DNA from: a virus
Virus record (IMG/VR): IMGVR_UViG_3300049001_000021
Location: 1-32,483 of that record
Length of the DNA stretch: 32,483 bases
Strand: one strand, 5' to 3'
Both the position numbers and the translations under genes were made by a program. Positions 13,762 through 20,501 of the stretch are shown in pieces (within the stretch, counting starts at the first letter, position 1; the number at the start of each line of letters is the position of its first letter). The notes under the pieces were generated by a model. The model worked only from the letters and a program-made list of their open reading frames with translations, searched no databases and was not told the origin of the DNA.

Positions 13762-13788
13762 GCCCTCATCATCGGCACATTCGGCCCG
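13762..13788 (-). promoter_or_regulatory. Candidate promoter of the HTH cassette
   Basis: On the sense strand TTGAGT (its last bases reach into the adjoining repeats), a 17-bp spacer and GATGAT lie just before ATG 13761. This matches a sigma70-type promoter at four of six bases in each box. The -35 end touches the CGACAY operator-like repeats, as expected for a regulated promoter. Confidence 0.45.
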
Positions 13789-13824
13789 CGACTCAACCCG
13801 ACACGGCGCGACATCTTGCGACAT
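13789..13824 (+). promoter_or_regulatory. Operator-like site B: four CGACNY repeats, 10-bp period
   Basis: Hexamers CGACTC (13789), CGACAC (13799), CGACAT (13809) and CGACAT (13819) follow at exact 10-bp steps. The middle shares the 15-mer GACACGGCGCGACAT with site A. It lies between the cassette's promoter-like boxes and a large dyad. Confidence 0.6.
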
Positions 13825-13830
13825 CTCACC

Positions 13831-13866
13831 CGTTCGGGGGTGTTCAGGACTGAACGCCACCGAACG
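13831..13866. promoter_or_regulatory. 36-bp dyad in the HTH cassette control region
   Basis: Two 17-base arms (13831-13847 and 13850-13866) match at 15 of 17 positions around a 2-bp centre. The inner part GTTCAGGACTGAAC and the outer CGTTCGG/CCGAACG are perfect. The tiny centre favours a protein-binding site over an RNA hairpin. It could be the operator of a dimeric regulator, perhaps the 210-aa HTH protein encoded in the same unit. Confidence 0.6.
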
Positions 13867-13869
13867 CAC

Positions 13870-13907
13870 CTCGCCCCCGCAGCCACGGGGGGAGCTGCGG
13901 GGGCGAG
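13870..13907 (-). terminator. Hairpin terminator after the terminase-portal-protease operon
   Basis: Perfect 14-bp stem (CTCGCCCCCGCAGC, 13870-13883, with 13894-13907) and a 10-nt loop, about 50 bp past the stop of the 47-aa gene. It marks the end of the long coupled operon that starts at 22590. Confidence 0.8.
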
Positions 13908-13957
13908 TGGTCCCGGTAAGCGAGGGCGCCCGGGGACACGGGACGCCGTCGGCGACT

Positions 13958-14101
13958 CTACCCCGCGAGCCGGTCGAACAGCGCGAACACCACGGGGCCC
14001 TCGAGCAGCACCGCGGCGGCGACGACCACCCGCCGACGCGCGGGGGTGAGCGCCCGACCGCCCGTGGTGACGCTCACGTGCGGCCGGCGGGCGGCGGTCA
14101 T
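13958..14101 (-). CDS. Small hydrophobic protein, 47 aa
   Basis: Last gene of the long coupled operon. ATG 14101 overlaps the protease stop (ATGA). After a basic N-terminus it has a hydrophobic stretch (VVVAAAVLLEGPVVFALF) long enough for one membrane segment, though a glutamate sits inside it. No family is recognised. It could be a small membrane or capsid-associated peptide. Confidence 0.6.
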   Translation of the reverse strand: MTAARRPHVSVTTGGRALTPARRRVVVAAAVLLEGPVVFALFDRLAG

Positions 14102-14802
14102 GGCGCGGGGTGTCCGTGCTCTGCGAGGTACGCGGCCTGATCGGGGGACAGGTCGCGCCCCCGGGCCCGCAGGAACAGCAGCCCGTCGACGTACTGCGCC
14201 CGCTTCGCCGCCTGCGCCACCCGCTCGGCCTCGAGCTCAGCGTCACGGGCCCGCAGGGCGAGCACCCGGGCGTCGGTGTACGCGGGGTCATCGGTGGCGG
14301 CGACGCTGATCAGGTGCACCGCCTCGCGGGTCACGAGCGCGCCGTCGCGATCGGGGGTGACGAACCGCGGCGCGATCGAGCGGAACGTGACGCTCATGCC
14401 CGTGTGCGTGGTCTCGAGCAGCTCGATCGAGCGGTCGAGGGTGTCGCGCATGAGCTGCCACACCATCACCGCGCCCTCGGCACTGTCGCGCAGCTCGATG
14501 CCGTACCCCATGCGGTCGGGCATGTGGTGCGAGTGCGTGTAGGTGAGCGCCACCCGGCGGGGGACGGCCTTCGCCCGGTCGAACGATCCGCGGGCGAACT
14601 GCTCGCGGTACTCGACGATGCGCCCGTCGTAGGGCTCGACGATCGTCGTCGGCGTCATGTACGGGGCGATGAGCGCCTCGACGATGCCTTCCTTCCGATT
14701 CACCTCGCGCAGCGCCTCGGGGATCGAGCGCACGAGCTCGTCGCCGAGCACGGGCAGCGCCTCGGGGGCGGTGATGGTCACGGGTGCGGCTCCTGTCGTC
14801 AC
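14098..14802 (-). CDS. Prohead serine protease (S78-like), 234 aa
   Basis: This protease matures the prohead by cutting the scaffold domain of the capsid protein. The family signature includes REQFARGSFDRA, the histidine region LTYTHSHHMPDRMGYG and the nucleophile region TGMSVTFRSI (Ser in GMS). A later HLISVAATDDPAYTDARV is also characteristic. GTG 14802 overlaps the portal stop (GTGA); longer upstream readings overlap portal coding. The C-terminal helix is alanine- and arginine-rich. It stands next to portal as usual, but the capsid gene follows only after the regulatory cassette. Confidence 0.92.
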   Translation of the reverse strand: MTTGAAPVTITAPEALPVLGDELVRSIPEALREVNRKEGIVEALIAPYMTPTTIVEPYDGRIVEYREQFARGSFDRAKAVPRRVALTYTHSHHMPDRMGYGIELRDSAEGAVMVWQLMRDTLDRSIELLETTHTGMSVTFRSIAPRFVTPDRDGALVTREAVHLISVAATDDPAYTDARVLALRARDAELEAERVAQAAKRAQYVDGLLFLRARGRDLSPDQAAYLAEHGHPAP

Positions 14803-16124
14803 TGCGTTACCGCCGTGCCGGCGGCGGGGTTGGCGGTCGCTGCGGCAGCGAGCTCGCCCGGGGTGAGTGGCGGCAGCCCCTCGAGCGCCCGCCACTCGTC
14901 GAGGGTGAGCGCACCGGCCGCGTGCATCTCCTTGTAGGCGTTCGTGCGCTCAGGGAGGGCGGGCTGCACGTAGTCGCCCGAGTTGAGGTGCAGCTTCCGG
15001 CCGCGGGGGAGTGCCCACGTCGACAGTGCCTCGGTGATCTTCCGCCCGAGGGGGCGCAGCATCGCGCGCCAGTGGAACTCAAACAGCGAGTTCGCGTTCG
15101 CGTAGGTGAGCCCGGCCGGCTGCTCGAGCCCGATCAGGAACGGGGGCACGCCGAACGCGGCGGCGATGCGCTGCTCGTCGAACACCCGCAGGTCGAGCAG
15201 GGCCATATCGCGGGGCGAGAGTGTGAGCGTCTCGAGCTTGAGCCCGTTGCCGAGCACCGCGGGGGCCCCCCGGCGCTGTGCTGCCGCCTGAACGAACCGG
15301 CCCTGTGCGAGGGCTGCCTGCCGGTCGGTGATGCGCTGCTCGCTCGTGAGCACGCCCCACGTCACCCCGCCCCGCTCGGCGAGGTCGGCGCCGTACCCCT
15401 CGAGGGCCCCGGCGCTGCGGACGTTGCCGATCGCGCCCTGTAGCGGCGAGAGACCCGTCGGCCACCCCGCGATGGTCATGTACCGGACGTGCTGCATTTC
15501 CCACGGCATCACCGGCTCACCGTTGATCGTGTACTCGCGCAGCCCGTCGGCGCCGAACTGGCACTGCACCTGATCGGGGTCGACCACCATGAACCGGGTC
15601 GGCTGCAACGTGTCGTAATCCCAGGCCGTTGCGTGCACGTACAGGTCGCCGCGGGTGAGGATCGAGGCGACCGCCTGCGTCATGAACTCGCCCCACGTCG
15701 AGTACAGGCGCGGATCGGGGTTCTCGACCCACCCGTACTGGTCGGGGTCGATCGGCCGGCCGGCCTCGGTGATCGAGCACGGCATCGAGGAGAGCGCGCG
15801 GGCGTTCAGGTCGACGCACGAGAATACGGTCGACACCTTTCCGCCGAACCCGGCGGCGCCGCCGAGCCCCCCGCCGTTGCTCCACGCGGGCTGCCACTGC
15901 GACGGGAACCCTGCCCACGTCTGCGGGACCAGTGTCGGCCCCGGGTAGGCGGCGGCGAGGGCGTCGCCGTCGACGATCACGGGTTCGGCGGCGCCGTAGG
16001 TGGTCGGCGGCGAGTCGGGCCCGACGGTGTTCGGCTCACCGTTGCTCGGCTCGGCGAGCCCCGGGTCGCGGGGGAACGCCCGGGTCGCCGTGTGCCGGCG
16101 GTCTCGGATGACGATCTCGCTCAC
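14799..16124 (-). CDS. Portal protein (HK97-like), 441 aa
   Basis: Dodecameric DNA gate of the capsid and docking site of the terminase. Family segments include VSTVFSCVDLNARALSSMP, LTRGDLYVHA, a loop around PSPRDMALLDLRVFDE-type sequence (residues LSPRDMALLDLRVFDEQRIA in this protein), and FGVPPFLIGL followed by YANANSLFEFHWRAMLRP. The length is usual for actinophage portals. GTG 16124 overlaps the preceding stop (GTGA). The first about 80 residues are proline-rich and poorly conserved. A C-terminal helix pair (NAYKEMHAAGALTLDEWRAL) is typical of the family. Confidence 0.93.
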   Translation of the reverse strand: MSEIVIRDRRHTATRAFPRDPGLAEPSNGEPNTVGPDSPPTTYGAAEPVIVDGDALAAAYPGPTLVPQTWAGFPSQWQPAWSNGGGLGGAAGFGGKVSTVFSCVDLNARALSSMPCSITEAGRPIDPDQYGWVENPDPRLYSTWGEFMTQAVASILTRGDLYVHATAWDYDTLQPTRFMVVDPDQVQCQFGADGLREYTINGEPVMPWEMQHVRYMTIAGWPTGLSPLQGAIGNVRSAGALEGYGADLAERGGVTWGVLTSEQRITDRQAALAQGRFVQAAAQRRGAPAVLGNGLKLETLTLSPRDMALLDLRVFDEQRIAAAFGVPPFLIGLEQPAGLTYANANSLFEFHWRAMLRPLGRKITEALSTWALPRGRKLHLNSGDYVQPALPERTNAYKEMHAAGALTLDEWRALEGLPPLTPGELAAAATANPAAGTAVTQ

Positions 16125-16567
16125 TCGAACGTCGCCCCGTCGGCGGTGCGGTGCACCCGGGCACCGGACTCGGGCCCGTGCCCGTCGCGCAGCGAGCACT
16201 CGAGCCACCGCCCGCGGCTGCCGTAGGGGTCGCCGACGTAGTGCACACGGTGCGGGCAGCGCGGCAGCGCCTCGCGGGACTGCACGCCGTCGAGGGCGGC
16301 GCGCACGAGGCAGTCTTTCGCCTCGAGCAGCTTCCGCAGCCCGGCCGACAGCTCGGGCCCGTCGGGCAGCTCGGCGACCATCGCGTGAGCGAGCTCGCCG
16401 ATCGGCCGGCTCACCACTTGCAGGTGCTCGGGAAGGTGGCCGTACTCGAACCACCGCAGCAGCCCCGTCGTCGCGGGGTGCCTCGCTGCACTCGGCCCGG
16501 CCGTCGGCTCGATCCTGCCGCCGTCGTCGGGGTGTCCGCCGCCCGTTGTCACCTGAACCCCTCTCAT
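16121..16567 (-). CDS. Acb2/Tad1-like hairpin protein with Cys/His tail, 148 aa
   Basis: The central region has WFEYGHLPEHLQVVSRPI, then two helices containing GLRKLLEAKDCLVRAAL. This family is common in actinophages. The pattern of two helices with a final KLxEAxxxxxxA box resembles the helical hairpin of the cyclic-nucleotide sponges Acb2 and Tad1, which would give an anti-CBASS or anti-Thoeris role; that is a hypothesis only. The C-terminus adds a possible metal site (CPHRVHYVGD, ECSLRDGHG). ATG 16567 keeps the 4-nt overlap with the terminase stop. GTG 16552, which has AGAGGGG just upstream, is an alternative start. Its place between terminase and portal is usual. Confidence 0.7.
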   Translation of the reverse strand: MRGVQVTTGGGHPDDGGRIEPTAGPSAARHPATTGLLRWFEYGHLPEHLQVVSRPIGELAHAMVAELPDGPELSAGLRKLLEAKDCLVRAALDGVQSREALPRCPHRVHYVGDPYGSRGRWLECSLRDGHGPESGARVHRTADGATFE

Positions 16568-18663
16568 GCCCGGTCGCGGTGCGCCCGCTGCACAACCCAC
16601 GACAGGCAGCGCAGCAGGGCGGTCGACTCGGTGCCCGTGAGCAGGATGCCATTACCACCCGGCGCGGGGCGAACACGAGCGGTAACCACCGCGCGTGTCG
16701 CGTCCGACCCGCCGTCGTGCGCGACCTGCCCCAATCGCACGAGCTCGCGCAGCAGCGGCAGCGCCGTGCGGGTCTCAGCACTCCCCGCGGGGTCGATCGG
16801 CACCTCGACACCCTCGAGCTCGGTGTCATCGACCAGCGAGGCGCCGACGAGCATCACGGCGTCGTCGACCGCCTCGGCGGTGTCCTGCGCCCAATCGACC
16901 GCTTCACGGCGGGTGCCGAACCGATGCCCGCCGATCACGACCCGCCCGTCGGTGGCGAGCGCCGCCGCGACCGCGACCGCCCCCTCGCCCCGGTCGTCCT
17001 CGACGCCCACGAACAGCGCGGCGTCGTCGGCCGGCGACGCGTCGGGGTCGAGACACGCCTGCCACGCCTGGTCGGTGGTGAACGGCTCGTCCTTCACCCG
17101 CCCCTCGAGGTCGAGGCGACGCGGCCAACGGTTGAGCCACTGCGCATCGAAGCTCGCGATCGGGTCGGGCTCGTCGGGGTCGAGCGACTCGCCCCGCAGC
17201 ACCTTCGCGTACGCCTTCGCGACGATGCGCTCGCGCGCCGCCGACCAGTGCGGCGAGGCGGCCCGCCACCCCCGGGGGTCGCCGCGGTCGATGTCGTCGG
17301 GCGTCGACCACTCGAGCAGTAGTCGGGCGACCGGCTCGAACAGCTCAGCGAGCGCATCGGCCCGCCGCTCGAGCATGAGCGCCGTTGCGAGGCGGTGCGC
17401 GGTCGACCAGAGCCCGAGCTGCGGCGACTCCTGCTCGACCATCGTCGGATCAATGCCCTCGTCGACCGCGACCGCGGGAACGTCCCACCCCTCATCAACG
17501 AGCGCGTTCCCGGCAGCGACGCCGTAAACGGCGTGCTTGGCCTTGATGACCCACCTCGACCCCTCCATGTGGGGTGCCGTCGATAGGCCCGGCTCGAGGT
17601 TGTTCCGCGACGGCGTGAGCCCGTTCGCTTCGCCCCATGACTGCGCGGGCTTGAGCACCTCGCGCACGATGCCGAGGTCGCGCCCCGTGTGCAGCACGGT
17701 CTGCGTGCCCCATCGCTCGGGCCCGTGCAGCATCCGCCACAGGGCCAGAACCCGCAGCAGCCACGACTTCCCGCCCTGTCGGCTGATCGTGCCGATGTAT
17801 TCCGACCAGACGAGCACCCCGTCGGCGTCGTGCTCGAGGATCCGGTACGCCGCCAGCCGTTGCCACCACCGGAGCTGTCGGGGCGCGTGCATCCGGGCGA
17901 ACAGTGCGACCACCTCGGGCCCGTACGTGCCGACCGCCCTCGGGTGCGGCAGCGTCATGAACCGCGGCCAGACCGCGTCCGAGGGGACTTCCCGCAGCTC
18001 AGACAGCCACGGGGCTCCATCCCACACCGGATCGTCGGGCCCGGGGGTGTTACGCACCGTGAGGGGTGCGGGGTCCAATGTCACGGAAGCATCACGACCG
18101 CCGGTCAGTTCACTACGGGCGTCCATGCCCCCTCGCCCCTGACCTGCACGTTTACCCCCGGCACCCCCAGAGAGAGAGACCTTGTTCATCGCGGGGGGCA
18201 TATGGCGAGCACCCCCTAAAGAACCGGGGTCGGTGACAGAGCGTGACATCGTGACGAGCGTCCGTGCCACCTCCATCGCCGCGCGCTCGTCGTTGCCTTG
18301 CACGCCGCCGTCGCTGTCGCTGTGCGGCTTGCACTCCGCGCGCAGGTTCGAGCTGCGGTCGCAGCCGCCGAGTCGCCGTCCGAGTACGTGTCCGGCCACG
18401 TTCGCCGGTCGACCGCACACCCCCTGCCCCTCGGGGTCGGGTACCTGGCAGCGGTAGCTGTCCCGCTTGAGCACGCTCACCCGCAGTCGGCGCCAGGCGG
18501 CGGGGTCGTAGTCGATCAAGTGGCGGGTTACCCGGGGGTGGGGGTTACCGCACCCGCAGGGGATGGGCAGCCCATCACTGCCACCTCGCATCATCGCCTC
18601 GATCACCGCGGCGATGACGCCGTGCTCGTCATCGGTCTCGCTCGAGGTCGTCGGGGTGGTCAC
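16564..18663 (-). CDS. HNH endonuclease-large terminase fusion, 699 aa
   Basis: One open frame joins two proteins that are normally separate. Residues about 30-125 are an HNH nuclease: Cys72/Cys83 and Cys111, His92 in NVAGHVLGRRLGG, Asn106 and His114. Residues about 200-699 are the terminase motor: Walker A SRQGGKS (294-300), Walker B AVDEG (399-403), and an RNase H-like nuclease starting FVGVEDDRGEG. GTG 18663 follows GAGAGGAA and overlaps the preceding stop, as in the rest of the operon. ATG 18201 (residue 155), with AGGGGGTG about eight bases upstream, could give a 545-aa terminase by internal initiation. The linker (150-195) is glycine-rich. HNH partners of terminases are known to be needed for packaging cuts. 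No small terminase gene was found. Confidence 0.85.
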   Translation of the reverse strand: MTTPTTSSETDDEHGVIAAVIEAMMRGGSDGLPIPCGCGNPHPRVTRHLIDYDPAAWRRLRVSVLKRDSYRCQVPDPEGQGVCGRPANVAGHVLGRRLGGCDRSSNLRAECKPHSDSDGGVQGNDERAAMEVARTLVTMSRSVTDPGSLGGARHMPPAMNKVSLSGGAGGKRAGQGRGGMDARSELTGGRDASVTLDPAPLTVRNTPGPDDPVWDGAPWLSELREVPSDAVWPRFMTLPHPRAVGTYGPEVVALFARMHAPRQLRWWQRLAAYRILEHDADGVLVWSEYIGTISRQGGKSWLLRVLALWRMLHGPERWGTQTVLHTGRDLGIVREVLKPAQSWGEANGLTPSRNNLEPGLSTAPHMEGSRWVIKAKHAVYGVAAGNALVDEGWDVPAVAVDEGIDPTMVEQESPQLGLWSTAHRLATALMLERRADALAELFEPVARLLLEWSTPDDIDRGDPRGWRAASPHWSAARERIVAKAYAKVLRGESLDPDEPDPIASFDAQWLNRWPRRLDLEGRVKDEPFTTDQAWQACLDPDASPADDAALFVGVEDDRGEGAVAVAAALATDGRVVIGGHRFGTRREAVDWAQDTAEAVDDAVMLVGASLVDDTELEGVEVPIDPAGSAETRTALPLLRELVRLGQVAHDGGSDATRAVVTARVRPAPGGNGILLTGTESTALLRCLSWVVQRAHRDRA
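18136..18155. repeat. 20-bp motif shared with the iteron array
   Basis: CCCCTGACCTGCACGTTTAC here differs at one position from 19113-19132, and its first part recurs at 19023-19033. This copy lies in the linker coding region of the HNH-terminase gene, just before an in-frame ATG at 18126. Confidence 0.7.
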
Positions 18664-18935
18664 GGGTGGTTCCTCTCGGTGCAGTCGTGCAGGGCGTGCA
18701 CGGTGGTCCGTGGTCGGGTGCCGGCGGGCTGGTGCCTGATCTGGAACGGCGAGCGGTGCGTGATCACGTCGGCCCCCTGGTGATGGGTCATGGTGCTGAT
18801 GCCGGCCAGTGCCGCGAGCAGCTCCCCCTCGGCGTCGAGGGGGTCGACCTCGAGGGCCACGTCGATCCCTCGCTCGCTGCGTCCGGCGATGGTCTCGACC
18901 TTGCATCGGGGGCACGGCCGGTGGTCGGTGCTCAC
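18660..18935 (-). CDS. Zinc-finger-like hypothetical protein, 91 aa
   Basis: The N-terminus HRPCPRCKVETIAG has one Cys pair. The middle is acidic and helical (EVDPLDAEGELLAALAG) and the end is rich in His and Arg (RTTVHALHDCTERNHP), with one more Cys. It is coupled by GTGA to the genes on both sides and stands directly before the HNH-terminase. By position it might assist packaging in place of a small terminase, but its sequence shows no TerS-like HTH. Confidence 0.65.
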   Translation of the reverse strand: MSTDHRPCPRCKVETIAGRSERGIDVALEVDPLDAEGELLAALAGISTMTHHQGADVITHRSPFQIRHQPAGTRPRTTVHALHDCTERNHP

Positions 18936-19321
18936 GGGCCCTGCACCGGGTTCCCCCCTATAAGGAGGGGGGGGGACCCGTGAGTGCTCCCGCGCGTGAC
19001 TGCCGTGACTGACCCGTGACTGCCCTGACCTGCGGTTATGTCCTGGTCCGTGACTGGTCCGTGAGTGCGTGAGGGGGTGGGACCGGTCACGTACCCGTGA
19101 CTGGTCGACGAGCCCCTGACCTGCGCGTTTACGAACACCCGTGAGTGCCCGTGACTGGTCGTGCACGGGGCTGTCACGGGTGGCCGTGACCCCCGTGAGC
19201 GGGGCGTGAGTGCCGCCGCGAACAGGTGCTCGCCGTCGTGATGCGCCTCGAGCACACACGGCGTCGACCCGATGATGCACTCGGGCTTGTGGTCGTCGGC
19301 GAACGCGCGACAGCCCCTCAC
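18932..19321 (-). CDS. Hypothetical zinc-knuckle protein with open frame through iterons, 129 aa
   Basis: The N-terminal about 40 residues look like a genuine small metal-binding protein (CRAFADDHKPECIIGSTPC, then VLEAHHDGEHLF). The remaining about 90 residues are Ser/Thr/His/Gly-rich and are encoded by the CCGTGACTG repeat array, giving variants of TSHG, THGPVT and SVTAVT. GTG 19321 overlaps the previous stop, and its TGA at 18932 overlaps the next GTG, so the frame is kept open and coupled across the array. The tail may be unstructured and shaped by the DNA site rather than by protein function. Alternatively the functional protein may simply be the N-terminal part. Confidence 0.55.
   Translation of the reverse strand: MRGCRAFADDHKPECIIGSTPCVLEAHHDGEHLFAAALTPRSRGSRPPVTAPCTTSHGHSRVFVNAQVRGSSTSHGYVTGPTPSRTHGPVTDQDITAGQGSHGSVTAVTRGSTHGSPPLLIGGNPVQGP
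18978..19213. repeat. Iteron-like array of CCGTGACTG repeats
   Basis: About ten copies of CCGTGA(C/G)TG with little variation start at 18978, 18994, 19003, 19014, 19048, 19059, 19095, 19139, 19149 and 19204, with CCTGACCTGC variants at 19024 and 19115. Spacings of 9, 10, 11, 16, 34, 36, 44 and 55 are mostly not multiples of three, so the motif falls in every reading frame. That indicates a DNA-level function, such as replication initiator or terminase binding. The array is about 300 bp upstream of the terminase gene. Confidence 0.8.
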
Positions 19322-19470
19322 GGCCGGTCCCCCGACAGGGCGAGGTGCGCGATCAGCCACAGCCACAGCCACGCGATCACGAGCCATGCCACGTCGGCCT
19401 CGGCGACGTACGCGCCGAGGGTGGGGGACACGGCCAGGGACAGCCCGAGCAACGCCTGCCCGGGGTTCAC
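19318..19470 (-). CDS. Small two-helix membrane protein, 50 aa
   Basis: This is an almost wholly hydrophobic protein with two likely membrane segments (ALLGLSLAVSPTLGAYVA and VAWLVIAWLWLWLIAHLAL) and a short charged end (SGDRP). The second segment is unusually rich in tryptophan. GTG 19470 overlaps the previous stop and the TGA overlaps the next GTG. It is small enough for a pinholin or a membrane peptide, but it is embedded among zinc-binding microproteins rather than lysis genes. Confidence 0.65.
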   Translation of the reverse strand: MNPGQALLGLSLAVSPTLGAYVAEADVAWLVIAWLWLWLIAHLALSGDRP

Positions 19471-19673
19471 GCCCGACCCCGCCGGGGCAGCCGTGTGGTG
19501 GTCTCCCAGGTGTTCGCCGGGCAGCGCGCACACTGTCGCCGGACGTCGTACACGGGGCTACCGTCCCAGCCCACCAGCAGCGCACCGGTGGGCTGCACGT
19601 GCGTGATGGTCCACCGGTGCCAGCCCTGCCGGCACCGCCACCCCGGGCGCACCGGCCAGCCTGTGACGCTCAC
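19467..19673 (-). CDS. Zinc-binding microprotein, 68 aa
   Basis: Cysteines in RCRQGWHRW and in RRQCARCPANTW could bind one metal ion. The middle is a short beta segment (GALLVGWDGSPVYDV). The tail is basic. The C-x2-GWHRW pattern is frequent in small proteins of actinophages, whose function is unknown. It is coupled on both sides by GTGA. Confidence 0.7.
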   Translation of the reverse strand: MSVTGWPVRPGWRCRQGWHRWTITHVQPTGALLVGWDGSPVYDVRRQCARCPANTWETTTRLPRRGRA

Positions 19674-19909
19674 GACGCGACCCGGGGCTCGAGCAGGCTC
19701 GCGTCGAACACGTACGCCTTGCCGGGGGGCACATACGGGCTCGGGTGCACCTCGACCGCCACCCCGCGGCGCAGCGCCTCGGCCCGCAGCGCATCGGCGC
19801 CGTCGGGATGGCAGGCGATGTGAACGGTGCACGCCTCGATGAGCTCGACGATCGCCTCGAGCGACACCGGCTCGGGCGGCGTCGGGGCGGGGAGCACGAA
19901 CCCGCTCAC
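19670..19909 (-). CDS. Hypothetical protein, 79 aa
   Basis: The protein has one clear helix (LEAIVELIEACTVHIACHPD, then a short ADALRAEALRRG) and a final beta segment (VAVEVHPSPYV, KAYVFDASLL). This alpha/beta layout is compact and without metal-site cysteine pairs. No family is recognised. It is coupled by GTGA at both ends. The long open frame upstream to 20134 is a shadow. Confidence 0.7.
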   Translation of the reverse strand: MSGFVLPAPTPPEPVSLEAIVELIEACTVHIACHPDGADALRAEALRRGVAVEVHPSPYVPPGKAYVFDASLLEPRVAS

Positions 19910-20181
19910 CGCTCGCCCCACACGTACTCGGGGCGCCCGTAGTGGTCGTGAGCCATGTGCTGTCCGTCGTGCCCGGCGGGCTCGCGGCACACGTTGCCGG
20001 GGGCGAGCTTCGGGTGCCCCTGCCCGCACCGCGCCACCGTGGCCGGCTCGTACGCCGAGCACCCGCACGTCGACCCGCCGTAGCAGAGTCGACGGCGGGG
20101 GGCGTGCGAGGCGCGGGTGTGCCCGCAGCGACACAGGGGGTACTTGCCGGGCGTGCGCGACAGGGGCGGAATGACGCTCAT
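19906..20181 (-). CDS. Cys/His-rich zinc-binding protein, 91 aa
   Basis: Two likely metal sites are present. The first is CRCGHTRASH with CYGGSTCGC, a pattern seen in many actinobacterial and actinophage small proteins. The second is CGQGHPKLAPGNVC followed by REPAGHDGQHMAHD, which carries the C-x5-H-x-G-x-H motif shared with other proteins of this genome. ATG 20181 overlaps the preceding stop. Probably a DNA- or protein-binding accessory factor. Confidence 0.75.
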   Translation of the reverse strand: MSVIPPLSRTPGKYPLCRCGHTRASHAPRRRLCYGGSTCGCSAYEPATVARCGQGHPKLAPGNVCREPAGHDGQHMAHDHYGRPEYVWGER

Positions 20182-20501
20182 CGTCGACCGCCCGCCATCC
20201 GGGCGAGTGCCGCCGGGCTCAGGTCGCTCGAGCGTGCCCGGCGGTACCCCTTCGGGATGAGCACACGCCCCGCCCGGGTGATGCACCCGCCGGGGTGCCG
20301 CTGCCCCGGGAACCGTGCCAGCCACTCGCGGGCGCGGTCGTCGACGGGCAGCAGCCACCACGCCCCCGACCCGGGGGCGGCGCTCACGATCTTCCACGTC
20401 CCGTGTGCCGGGGCGGGCTCATCCTTGCTCGCCTCGACGTGCACGACACTGCCGGTCTTCGGCTTCCACCCCTCGGGGATGAGCTGCTCGGCCCGGCTCA
20501 T
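20178..20501 (-). CDS. Hypothetical protein, 107 aa
   Basis: I do not recognise this protein. The first part looks like a small beta domain (GSVVHVEASKDEPAPAHGTW, KIVSAAPGSGAWWLLPVD) followed by a short helix (DRAREWLARFPG) and a basic C-terminus (PKGYRRARSSDLSPAALARM). Coupled by ATGA on both sides. Confidence 0.7.
   Translation of the reverse strand: MSRAEQLIPEGWKPKTGSVVHVEASKDEPAPAHGTWKIVSAAPGSGAWWLLPVDDRAREWLARFPGQRHPGGCITRAGRVLIPKGYRRARSSDLSPAALARMAGGRR

Noticed and set aside
13612-13869. 85-aa form of the 49-aa cassette gene
   Set aside because: It would be translated from the dyad and operator region and has no ribosome site. The 49-aa form is next to promoter-like boxes.
16564-18915. 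783-aa reading of the HNH-terminase gene
   Set aside because: The additional N-terminus overlaps the upstream zinc-finger gene; GTG 18663 has a strong ribosome site.
18978-19213. Array as a CRISPR
   Set aside because: Units are only about 9-10 bp, spacings are irregular, and no cas genes occur.
18660-19280. 206-aa reading of the zinc-finger-like gene through the repeat array
   Set aside because: The upstream half is Ser/His/Arg low complexity in the wrong frame; GTG 18935 with GTGA coupling is a better start.
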